18,104 nucleotides of DNA from Candidatus Shapirobacteria bacterium. GTDB taxonomy: Bacteria; Patescibacteriota; Microgenomatia; UBA12405. Positions within the stretch are counted from its first letter, which is position 1. Each line of letters starts with the position of its first letter. The notes under the pieces were generated by a model. It made no database searches. It worked only from the letters and a program-made list of their open reading frames with translations, and was not told the origin of the DNA. Shown here in pieces: positions 7,781 to 14,670 of the stretch. The position numbers were made by a program, and so were the translations under genes. The DNA is taken from the NCBI GenBank assembly GCA_020056515.1, contig JAGVHP010000068.1, positions 1 to 18,104 on the forward strand, read 5' to 3'.

Positions 7781-7839
7781 TATCCCTTCATCAGCTTCTC
7801 AAACTCCTTCTCATCCAAACTCACACCTTCCACCAGTTC
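7781..7839 (-). pseudogene. Displaced copy of the ftsH 3' end
   Basis: These 59 nt match the ftsH 3' end at 9098-9156 at 52 of 59 positions without gaps. Read on the minus strand in the ftsH frame they encode ELVEGVSLDEKEFEKLMKG and a TAA stop; genuine ftsH ends ELLEKESLDEKEFEELMKG with TAG. Upstream of the Glu-Leu the similarity stops abruptly. The copy overlaps the last residues of ATPase 2 in a different frame. It is too short to be functional. It most likely marks an insertion or duplication at the ftsH 3' end. Confidence 0.85.
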
Positions 7840-9035
7840 CCCGACCAAACCACCTCTGTTTTGTCCAAAATCTGCCCATATCTTTGCCCAAAACTAACTA
7901 AATTTTTCGGCATTGATTTTAATTGGCTGTATTTTGCTTCATAAGCCTCAATTCTTCCTTCAGCTTTTATCACCACCGCATCCACCTCTGTCTGATTTGT
8001 TGTTCGCCAATACTTAATGTTTTCCCACCCCCATTTTTCTGAAAGCATTTTGATAACCAAGTTTTCAAACAATTTCCCCCTATCCATTAGTATTTTTTCG
8101 GAAGAGAGTTTTCCTAAAAGTGCATTTCTTATCCCCAAATCCTCAAAATACACTTTAGACCTGTGTGTCAGCTCTTTGGTTTTATCCTTAGCAAAAGACC
8201 TGATTTTTCTGACCACAAATCCTCCCTCTAATGCCTCCAGACATTTAACTACTTCATGTTTCCCGATACCGGTCAAATTGGACAGATTATCTTTGCTCAA
8301 TATTCCCCCAATATTTTCCGCCAAATATATTGCCACCATCTTTAAGTTTTGCTTGTCTTCAATCCCATACATTTGACTGATATCTGAAATTAAATAAGTT
8401 TCTGATATATCTGCTAATTTTTGCTTTTTCTCATCCAGGCCAGTAATTGTCACCACCCCGGGATAACCGCCAAACACCAAATATTCTCTTAATTTCTGGT
8501 TTAACCCTTCGAAATCCTTTTCCACCTTCCCCAATTCCATGTTCCCGTCTTTAACAATTTCCCTCAAGCTTAAAGGTTCCAAAAAATACTCGATTTTTCT
8601 TCCCACCAACGATTCTTTTGTCCTATTTTTCAGATCAAGTGATGCCGAACCGGTTAAAACCCATTTAATTCCCGTCTTTAGGTCATACAAATACTTTATC
8701 CACCGGCCAATGTTAGCCAGCCTCTGAGCTTCATCTATAAAAACATAGATTTTACCTTCACCTGACATTGACTTTATCCACCTTAAAAACTCTTCCGGAT
8801 CGGACACCTCTATTGGCAACACGTCAAAATTAAAATAAAAAATATCACTTCCCCCGGTTCTCAACAAACCTTCAATCATTTTCCACACTTCCACACTTTT
8901 ACCCACTTGTCTCGGACCGAATAGAATCATCACTTCTTTTTGTGTTAAACCTTTTACTAAAGACTGGCGAATTTCCCTATCTATCTGTCTTTTTGGTAAA
9001 AACTTCTCAATCTCTTTGATATTTTTTATCTTCAT
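7821..9035 (-). CDS. DUF4143-type AAA ATPase (ATPase 2)
   Basis: This 404-residue P-loop protein has Walker A GPRQVGKS at 40-47, Walker B YVFIDE at 97-102, and a sensor-like TGSAS at 128-132. A winged-helix-like segment follows (about 250-290), then a DUF4143 C-terminus with EVD-x(n)-EAK (from TEVDAVV to EAYEAKY), the PD-(D/E)xK-like pattern. It has its own consensus promoter; the start is supported by TAAAAT ending 5 nt before ATG 9035. Its last residues (NWWKV) are encoded out of frame by a displaced piece of ftsH, so its 3' end was shaped by the event that placed it here. It is a divergent paralogue of ATPase 1. Biological role unknown. Confidence 0.88.
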   Translation of the reverse strand: MKIKNIKEIEKFLPKRQIDREIRQSLVKGLTQKEVMILFGPRQVGKSVEVWKMIEGLLRTGGSDIFYFNFDVLPIEVSDPEEFLRWIKSMSGEGKIYVFIDEAQRLANIGRWIKYLYDLKTGIKWVLTGSASLDLKNRTKESLVGRKIEYFLEPLSLREIVKDGNMELGKVEKDFEGLNQKLREYLVFGGYPGVVTITGLDEKKQKLADISETYLISDISQMYGIEDKQNLKMVAIYLAENIGGILSKDNLSNLTGIGKHEVVKCLEALEGGFVVRKIRSFAKDKTKELTHRSKVYFEDLGIRNALLGKLSSEKILMDRGKLFENLVIKMLSEKWGWENIKYWRTTNQTEVDAVVIKAEGRIEAYEAKYSQLKSMPKNLVSFGQRYGQILDKTEVVWSGNWWKV

Positions 9036-9040
9036 AACCT

Positions 9041-9070
9041 ATTTTAGTACTAAAACCACCGACTTGTCAA
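9041..9070 (-). promoter_or_regulatory. Leaderless sigma70-like promoter of ATPase 2
   Basis: TTGACA (9070-9065), an 18-nt spacer and TAAAAT (9046-9041) form a near-consensus promoter. The -10 ends 5 nt before ATG 9035, so transcription should begin at the start codon. The -10 overlaps the perfect palindrome at 9042-9055. Confidence 0.7.
9042..9055. promoter_or_regulatory. 14-bp perfect palindrome over the ATPase 2 -10 box (candidate operator)
   Basis: TTTTAGTACTAAAA is a perfect inverted repeat overlapping the -10 hexamer. A second palindrome with the same AGTACT core, AAGTACTT, lies 32 bp away at 9077-9084, upstream of the -35. Two like sites flanking a promoter fit dimeric repressor binding. 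No regulator gene is identified nearby. Confidence 0.4.
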
Positions 9071-9096
9071 CGATTAAAGTACTTAAAAAACGAAAC

Positions 9097-11025
9097 CTAT
9101 CCCTTCATCAACTCCTCAAACTCCTTCTCATCCAAACTCTCTTTTTCCAGCAGTTCTGCTGCCAACTTGTCCAATTTCTTCCTGTTTTCCTTAATTATTT
9201 TTTTAGCTGCCTCAAAAGCAGTATTTACTAATTTTTTAATCTCCTCATCCACCCTCGACTGCATTTGATCCGACACTTTACTTGGCTCCATCCAGGCTTT
9301 TCCCCAGTCATTCAGATCTATCTGTGGTCCAAAATTAACCGGTCCCAGATCCCCCATTCCCCACTCCACCACCATTTCCCGGGCTATTCTGGTGGCCTGT
9401 GATATATCACTGCTGGCACCGGTGGTAATATCGTCGAACACCATTTCCTCTGCCGCCCTTCCCCCCATCATCATTGCCATTTGTTTCAGAAGCTTTGACT
9501 TGGTTTGATGAATCTCATCTCTCTTCGGTGGCACCAAGGTATATCCGAGGGCTATTCCCCGGGAAATAATTGACACCCGGGTTACCGGGTCCAGTCCTTC
9601 CACATAATTTACCACTGCGTGTCCGGCCTCATGATAAGCCGTCATTTTTTTATCCTCTTCACTCTGGTCCCGTCTCTTTTCCGATCCCAACTTTACCTTC
9701 AGCGCCGAATCCTCAATATCAGCCATGGTTATCTCGCTTCGGTTTTCCCGTGCTACCTTTATTGCCGATTCATTCAGCATATTTTCAATATCAGCGCCAG
9801 AAAATCCTACTGTCCTTCTGGCCACTTTCTCCCATTCGACCGATTTATCAAATGGTTTGCCTCTCGCATGTATTTTTAATATTTCAATTCTGGCCGGCAA
9901 ATCAGGCATTTCTAGTATCACTCTTCGGTCAAATCGTCCCGGCCGCATCAGTGCCGGATCCAGTAAATCGCCTCTATTGGTCGCCGCCAACACCACCACC
10001 GCCGTATTAGCTTCAAATCCATCCATTTCCACCAATATTTGATTCAAAGTTTGTTCTCTTTCCCCGTGTCCACCGTCCAGCCCACCCCGGACTCTTCCAA
10101 TCGCATCAATTTCGTCAATAAAAATAATGGCTTTACCCGCTTTTTTGGCAGTGGCAAACAAATCCCGTACCCGGCTCGCCCCCACCCCAACCAGCATTTC
10201 CATAAACTCCGACCCCGCCATGGCGTAAAACGGTACGTTAGCCTCCCCGGCCACCGCCTTAGCCAGTAGTGTTTTTCCCACCCCTGATGGTCCGACCAAC
10301 AATACTCCCTTAGGGGCTCTGGCACCAATTTTGTGGTATTTTTCCGGGTTTTTCAAAAAATCCACCACTTCTTCCAGGTCTTTTTTTGCTTCCTCTACCC
10401 CCGCCACATCAGTAAATTTCAAATTTTGTTTGCCCTTAATAAACAGTTTTGCCGTCGATTTCCCAAACCCAAACATTCCTCCCGCCCCCCCTTGTCCTGT
10501 CTGTCGGTTAAAAAACCACAAAATAAACAAAATCGGTACTCCCACCGTCAAAAACAGATTAAAAACATCTCCCAACATCTTCCACCCCGACCGGTTCTCC
10601 ACCCTAAACTTAATTTTCGACACATCAATTCCTTCCCGCTGAATTATTTCCGCCATCGAAGTGCTGGTTTCCTTCGATGCCACCAATGTCTTTCCAGAAT
10701 CTTTTAACTTAACCAAAATTTCATTATCCATTACCACTACTTCCTCGGTTTTATTCTCTTTAATTGCCGCCAACGCTTCCGACAAACTCACCTTAGCCAC
10801 CGAATCGCCAATCAACAATTGCAGCAAGGTTGATATCACCCAATAGATAACCAACATGGTAATTAAACCCCGCAAAATCTGCGACGGCCCGATTTCAATT
10901 TTCCGGATCTTCACCCCCGGGGGTAGTTTGTCTAACACTTCCTTTGGAATCCCGTTACTTTTTGCCGTTTTTTTTGTTTCCTTGTCTGCTTTTTTCGGCC
11001 ACAATTTCTTCAAAAATTCCATCAT
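9097..11025 (-). CDS. ftsH: ATP-dependent zinc metalloprotease FtsH
   Basis: This 642-residue membrane-anchored AAA protease is of normal family length. It removes misfolded or unassembled membrane proteins. Two N-terminal transmembrane helices lie at about 51-72 and 151-172, bracketing a small extracytoplasmic domain. The AAA module has Walker A GPSGVGKT (245-252), Walker B IIFIDE (300-305) and the second region of homology with RPGRFDRR (361-368). The zinc site HEAGH is at 465-469, and the downstream GASSDISQAT supplies the family's Asp ligand region. The usual pore motif EMFVGVG reads EMLVGVG, so the conserved pore Phe is Leu278. A second, displaced copy of its 3' end lies at 7781-7839. 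The start is supported by an extended -10 ending 6 nt before ATG 11025. Confidence 0.97.
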   Translation of the reverse strand: MMEFLKKLWPKKADKETKKTAKSNGIPKEVLDKLPPGVKIRKIEIGPSQILRGLITMLVIYWVISTLLQLLIGDSVAKVSLSEALAAIKENKTEEVVVMDNEILVKLKDSGKTLVASKETSTSMAEIIQREGIDVSKIKFRVENRSGWKMLGDVFNLFLTVGVPILFILWFFNRQTGQGGAGGMFGFGKSTAKLFIKGKQNLKFTDVAGVEEAKKDLEEVVDFLKNPEKYHKIGARAPKGVLLVGPSGVGKTLLAKAVAGEANVPFYAMAGSEFMEMLVGVGASRVRDLFATAKKAGKAIIFIDEIDAIGRVRGGLDGGHGEREQTLNQILVEMDGFEANTAVVVLAATNRGDLLDPALMRPGRFDRRVILEMPDLPARIEILKIHARGKPFDKSVEWEKVARRTVGFSGADIENMLNESAIKVARENRSEITMADIEDSALKVKLGSEKRRDQSEEDKKMTAYHEAGHAVVNYVEGLDPVTRVSIISRGIALGYTLVPPKRDEIHQTKSKLLKQMAMMMGGRAAEEMVFDDITTGASSDISQATRIAREMVVEWGMGDLGPVNFGPQIDLNDWGKAWMEPSKVSDQMQSRVDEEIKKLVNTAFEAAKKIIKENRKKLDKLAAELLEKESLDEKEFEELMKG

Positions 11026-11031
11026 CTTCCG

Positions 11032-11040
11032 ATTATATCA
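11032..11040 (-). promoter_or_regulatory. Extended -10 promoter of ftsH, leaderless spacing
   Basis: TGaTATAAT overlaps the TGA stop of the upstream small gene and ends 6 nt before ATG 11025. No clear -35 is present, as expected for an extended -10 promoter. The same nonamer in the same place precedes the HEPN gene. Confidence 0.6.
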
Positions 11041-11238
11041 TTCACCGGTCTTCTTCTCTTCTGCTTTCTTCACTCTCAACAACATCAACCAATCAGGGTT
11101 ACCTTCACCCACAGCGATAGATTCTGCAGCTTGAGCTCTCACTTTTTTTTCACCTCTCGCTTGTGCCCCCATCGCGCTTTCCCTCACCTCTTCTACCGTC
11201 ATAACATGACCACGCTCCAATACTAACGCTTTTCTCAT
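11038..11238 (-). CDS. Small charged protein of unknown function upstream of ftsH
   Basis: A 66-residue protein from ATG 11238 (71 from ATG 11253). It is rich in Glu, Lys, Arg and Ala, largely helical by composition, and has no signal peptide or membrane segment. I do not recognise a family. ATG 11238 is favoured because TAAAAT ends 5 nt before it, and the -10 itself overlaps the alternative ATG. Its TGA stop is part of the ftsH extended -10. There is no competing frame and it fills an otherwise empty gap in a packed region, so it is probably real, but without homology this is moderate support. Confidence 0.55.
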   Translation of the reverse strand: MRKALVLERGHVMTVEEVRESAMGAQARGEKKVRAQAAESIAVGEGNPDWLMLLRVKKAEEKKTGE

Positions 11239-11243
11239 GACAC

Positions 11244-11249
11244 ATTTTA
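11244..11249 (-). promoter_or_regulatory. -10 box for the small gene, leaderless spacing
   Basis: TAAAAT ends 5 nt before ATG 11238. A 4-of-6 -35 (TGGTCA) lies 17 nt further upstream, inside the end of the RNHCP gene. Confidence 0.4.
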
Positions 11250-11261
11250 ACATAAAAACTT

Positions 11262-11555
11262 TTATTTGACCAATTCCACCAGCTTTTCTCTATTATCTCC
11301 CTTTCCCTCCTTTACCCAGAACTCATGCCCGCATTTTATACATCGATACAATATTTTAAATTTTTCCTGTTTGTAAACCGCCATAATTGGCTCCATCGCT
11401 CCCCCACATTCGCTTTCTCTATCCCCCGGAATCTCTCTGTCCACGTGTTTCCCCCAGAGGCACTCACGACAATGATCCGTATACCCATCCCCCACCACCC
11501 TCTCCCCACACCTCTCACATACAAAATCTTCTTTTTTTCTAATGAAATTTTTCAC
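11262..11555 (-). CDS. RNHCP domain zinc-binding protein
   Basis: A 97-residue protein with four Cys clusters: FVCERCG, DHCRECLWGKHVD, ECGGAMEPI and YRCIKCG. The order and the flanking residues (C-L-W-x-K-H-V-D, P-G-D-R, C-G-G-x-M-x-P, R-C-x-x-C-G, G-D-N near the end) match the RNHCP family, small proteins of unknown function thought to bind zinc. The namesake RNHCP motif here reads TDHCRE, keeping His-Cys but not Arg-Asn or Pro. The start is GTG at 11555, overlapping the stop of the DUF4012 gene as GTGA, so translation is probably coupled to it. Nucleic-acid binding is possible but not shown. Confidence 0.85.
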   Translation of the reverse strand: MKNFIRKKEDFVCERCGERVVGDGYTDHCRECLWGKHVDREIPGDRESECGGAMEPIMAVYKQEKFKILYRCIKCGHEFWVKEGKGDNREKLVELVK

Positions 11556-14455
11556 TTACTTATTTCCACTCCCATCTTTATATCTCTATCCAATTTTTGG
11601 TTAAACAACAACTTCCCTTCCTTCATGCTCGCCATCGGCGTCACCTGCACCGGCTGCCACCCTTCCGGAATCGAAATTAAAGTAGTCAGTGTCGTATCCC
11701 CAAATCCCGATTGCCTCTGAATATATTGTAGATAAGAAAACTTATCCCCCTTCCCCAACCCGTTGCTCTGGTACTTTATCTCCACCGTCACCTTCTTTCT
11801 TATCGGCACCATTACCAAAAATCCCACTTCTTTTTTACCGTAAATCTCCCGCATTTTAACCGAAACCATCGGAATAGTTCTTATTACCCCGTCTTCCCCC
11901 ATCCCTATCTCGGTTACCTCCGCCTCTTTTGGCAAATAAACCCTTAAATAATTTTTATAATCTCCTCCCGGCCAATTACTGCTTTTAGCGGTGTTTTCGT
12001 AATTTATTTTCAAATCTCTTTTAATCCACCCGGCCGTTATGTCCACCCTTTCTTCCATGTTCCGATATAGAAAATAATTAGCCTTATTTACCCCTAAATT
12101 TGACTCTACCACGTACAAATAATCAGCATAGCAACGGGGGTCACTGCACTTCCCTTCATATACCGATCCGTCCCAACCCACCTCAGCCATCGCTCCTGCT
12201 GTCGTTAAATGGTTAAATCCCAGTTGAATCTCATTTCGATCCAACATTTCCACCATTCCTATTATTAATTCCCATCTTTTAGTAGTCTTTAGGCTTTTTA
12301 TTTCTTCAAATAACTGTGTCCCCAGTCCTCCTAAGAAACTCGCTTTCTGGGTCGAACCGGGAAAGGTATTTGTTTCCGACCAAAATTCTGCCTGTTCATA
12401 CAAGTTATCTTTATTCACTTTTTCCTTAAAATCAGGCACGTATATTTCTCCGGTCACTCCCAAAATCATTCTGGCCACCGCCAAATCTACCCCGATTACT
12501 CCGTCCACTTTTCTCCCCGTCTCTTTTTCCAAAAACCACTGAATTCCCCTGCTCGCCTGCGGAAAACTTACTTGCCAATTGGCATCTCTCATAAACCAAC
12601 CCGCTTCGCCTAAGTATTTTTTTATTTCCTCCGGTGGCTCCACGTGGCCCTTAAGTTGCCCGTCAGCCTCATAAACATCCTTTACCTCAAAAGACAGCAA
12701 CTTACCCCCCTCAAAACTTAAAATGGCGTATGAGCCAATAAACCCCCCTGTCGCCCTTATTTCCATTTCATTCTGCAGCAACACCATATACTCCCTCCTT
12801 TTCCCATCCAAACCCAAAATTTCCGGCAGGGTTTCCGAAAGATCTCTAAACTTTCCCGCTATTTCCAATTTTTCACTAATGGCCCCAATTACTCCTTCCA
12901 CCTCCGGTTTCCATCTTCCCGGTATCCATCTTTTTACTTCAAAAAGCCTCCCGGCCAACATCCCTGCTTTAATTTCTGTTTCTTCCAAATTCTCAGTTAA
13001 TTTCAGGAATTCCCCTGTCCAGTCAATTTCCCCCTCTTCAAACACCGCCTTATTAATTTTCTCCGTCGTTGTTACCAAAGTTATTAGTTTTCCCTCAATC
13101 TCCAGCGCCCCCTCCGCTATTCCTGACAACTCTTTTACCCTGTTAAATATAGGCCATTTCCCCAACCCTGAATCATCCAAAAAATCACTTGCCTTTTTGT
13201 TTTTTTCCGTATTTGCTACCACCAGCTTCAATGCCTCACTGATTCTATTCTCTTCAATTAACTTAAACGGCCCCTCTAAGCCCAATACCACTCCCAACAC
13301 CCCCACCACCGGCCAAGACAATATCCCCCCTATCACGCCTACCAAAATCGCTATCACTCCCACCCACTTAATTTTCTTCACCCATCCCAATCTCTTTTTC
13401 TCTATATTAAAATCGTTTTTAATTGAGATATTATCTTCTTGGTTTTCGTAATTTATCTCGACTTCTTTCTTTTTTATCAATGGTTTTATCTCCACCTCTT
13501 CCCATCCAAACTTCTTCCCTATTACTGGCTCTTCCTCCATTAGTTCTTCTTCATCCACATCCCCCTCCACAATCTCCCCATCTTTAGGATTATCTTTAAT
13601 ATTTTCATACTTCTCATCTTCTAATCTTCTAATCTTCTCATCTATTTCCTCCACCACCACCTCCTGAAATTTTTCTCTCTTCTCCTCAACATTCTTGTAT
13701 TTTTTATTTTTTATTTTTGATTTTTGAGATTTTCTCCCCTCCTCATCCGCCCTCATAATAAAATCCCTAACTGTTTCCCTAATCCCCTCCCGAAGCGTCA
13801 CCTCCGGTTTCCATCCCAAAATCTTTCTGGTCTCCTCCACCTTCTCCCCCTCAATCTCTTCTACGTCCATCTCCTCCGAGATTACACTCAGTCTTGTCAT
13901 TTTAGCTTCATCTACCAACACTTCTGCCAATTCCTTCGAATCCGTTTCGTCTCCGGCTATCCAAAAAAGACCTGCTGCTGTCCCCGACAAAATACAGGCC
14001 CGCATAACTGCTTCCACCATATCTTCGACATAAACCAGTCTAAACTTATCCCCAAGTTTCGGCAATTTCAGATTTTTATTTCCGGCTGCCGACGCCATAG
14101 CCTCTCCCAAAAACCCCACCCTCTCCATTCCTGCTCCATAAACATTTATCCCCACCACCAACCGCCAGTCACCGGAAACCCCCGAAATCTTTCTCCATAT
14201 CATCTCGGCTTCTTCCTTTTTACTAATATTGACCACACACAATTTCACCCCACTTTCTTCTGCTTCTTTCCAGACGTTTTCATTTCCTTCAAAATCAAAA
14301 ATATATCTTATTTGCTCCTCTATTTCACCCATATTTTCCACTGTTTCACCTATTATCTCCACTCTCATTCCTCTTTCTTTCAGACTATCTGACAGTCTTT
14401 TTGCCAAAAAATTATCTCCTCCGTTAATTACTGCTATTGGCAAATTTCTATCCAT
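11552..14455 (-). CDS. SDR-like/DUF4012 fusion membrane protein
   Basis: A 967-residue protein. Residues 1-235 resemble an extended short-chain dehydrogenase or NDP-sugar epimerase: the beta-1 nucleotide loop, then RLVYVEDMVEAVMRA, and the C-terminal LGWKPEVTLREGIRETV. The domain is degenerate: the loop reads NGGDNFLAK instead of TGGxGFIG, and no YxxxK is visible. A charged low-complexity linker (about 236-360) follows, then a membrane helix pair at about 364-392. The DUF4012 domain lies at about 545-770, with YMVLLQNEMEIRATGGFIGSY and FMRDANWQVSFP. The rest is beta-rich and probably outside the membrane. DUF4012 proteins of CPR bacteria sit near polysaccharide genes, as here with flippase and polymerase upstream. 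A role in surface glycan assembly or attachment is inferred. The linker is encoded by short tandem repeats. Confidence 0.85.
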   Translation of the reverse strand: MDRNLPIAVINGGDNFLAKRLSDSLKERGMRVEIIGETVENMGEIEEQIRYIFDFEGNENVWKEAEESGVKLCVVNISKKEEAEMIWRKISGVSGDWRLVVGINVYGAGMERVGFLGEAMASAAGNKNLKLPKLGDKFRLVYVEDMVEAVMRACILSGTAAGLFWIAGDETDSKELAEVLVDEAKMTRLSVISEEMDVEEIEGEKVEETRKILGWKPEVTLREGIRETVRDFIMRADEEGRKSQKSKIKNKKYKNVEEKREKFQEVVVEEIDEKIRRLEDEKYENIKDNPKDGEIVEGDVDEEELMEEEPVIGKKFGWEEVEIKPLIKKKEVEINYENQEDNISIKNDFNIEKKRLGWVKKIKWVGVIAILVGVIGGILSWPVVGVLGVVLGLEGPFKLIEENRISEALKLVVANTEKNKKASDFLDDSGLGKWPIFNRVKELSGIAEGALEIEGKLITLVTTTEKINKAVFEEGEIDWTGEFLKLTENLEETEIKAGMLAGRLFEVKRWIPGRWKPEVEGVIGAISEKLEIAGKFRDLSETLPEILGLDGKRREYMVLLQNEMEIRATGGFIGSYAILSFEGGKLLSFEVKDVYEADGQLKGHVEPPEEIKKYLGEAGWFMRDANWQVSFPQASRGIQWFLEKETGRKVDGVIGVDLAVARMILGVTGEIYVPDFKEKVNKDNLYEQAEFWSETNTFPGSTQKASFLGGLGTQLFEEIKSLKTTKRWELIIGMVEMLDRNEIQLGFNHLTTAGAMAEVGWDGSVYEGKCSDPRCYADYLYVVESNLGVNKANYFLYRNMEERVDITAGWIKRDLKINYENTAKSSNWPGGDYKNYLRVYLPKEAEVTEIGMGEDGVIRTIPMVSVKMREIYGKKEVGFLVMVPIRKKVTVEIKYQSNGLGKGDKFSYLQYIQRQSGFGDTTLTTLISIPEGWQPVQVTPMASMKEGKLLFNQKLDRDIKMGVEISK
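13609..13640. repeat. Octanucleotide tandem repeat in the DUF4012 gene linker
   Basis: Four 8-nt units on the plus strand: ACTTCTCA, TCTTCTAA, TCTTCTAA, TCTTCTCA. They encode part of the charged linker around KIRRLEDEKYE. The unit length is not a multiple of three, so a change of one unit would shift the reading frame. Confidence 0.7.
13695..13729. repeat. Heptanucleotide tandem repeat in the DUF4012 gene linker
   Basis: Five 7-nt units on the plus strand: TTGTATT, TTTTATT, TTTTATT, TTTGATT, TTTGAGA. They encode the Lys/Ser/Asn-rich stretch around KSKIKNKKYKN. A one-unit change would shift the frame upstream of the membrane segment and the DUF4012 domain. Confidence 0.7.
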
Positions 14456-14670
14456 ATCATCATTTTAGATTAAAAGTTTAATAAACTCATGCGGTAAACC
14501 TTCGGTTATATTGCGGAGATAAATTTAAAAATATGTCATTACTCGTCTTTAGTGTATCTCTTAACGTGAAAAATTGTCAGTACTCAAGACTAAAGCTAAA
14601 AAAATCGTTATTACTATGGTTATTTGATGTGAGGAATGTCAGTATATAGAACCCAAGTATATATCAATAT
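14456..14670. other. 215-bp intergenic region with three phased TGTCA-type repeats
   Basis: This is the longest gene-free stretch in the window. The 11-mer TGTCAKTACTC occurs at 14534 and 14575, and a related copy (GTGAGGAATGTCAGTAT) has its TGTCA at 14637. Steps are 41 and 62 bp, close to 4 and 6 helical turns. On the minus strand each reads as a -35-like (A/C)TGACA. After CTGACA (14580-14575) an 18-nt spacer leads to TACACT, and after the 14637 copy the same spacing leads to CATAGT, both weak -10 candidates. No RNA gene, terminator hairpin with T-tract or small ORF stands out. Confidence 0.45.
14462..14467 (-). promoter_or_regulatory. -10 box for the DUF4012 gene, leaderless spacing
   Basis: TAAAAT ends 6 nt before ATG 14455. 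The -35 region is poor. Longer transcripts from upstream sites in the 14534-14641 region are possible as well. Confidence 0.5.

Noticed and set aside
6509..9035. The two DUF4143 ATPases as a recent tandem duplication
   Set aside because: Only motif-level protein similarity is visible and the nucleotide sequences do not align; each has different flanking repeats, so separate acquisition is more likely.
9570..10010. Plus-strand open frame of 146 codons
   Set aside because: It is antisense to the catalytic core of ftsH.
12723..13451. Plus-strand open frame of 242 codons
   Set aside because: It lies wholly inside the DUF4012 fusion gene on the other strand, with low-complexity Ser/Pro/Thr/Ile composition expected of a reverse-strand shadow and no recognisable motif.
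13724..14392. Plus-strand open frame of 222 codons, His/Phe/Pro-rich
   Set aside because: It is antisense to the SDR-like region, whose protein sequence is clearly family-like; composition is that of a shadow frame.
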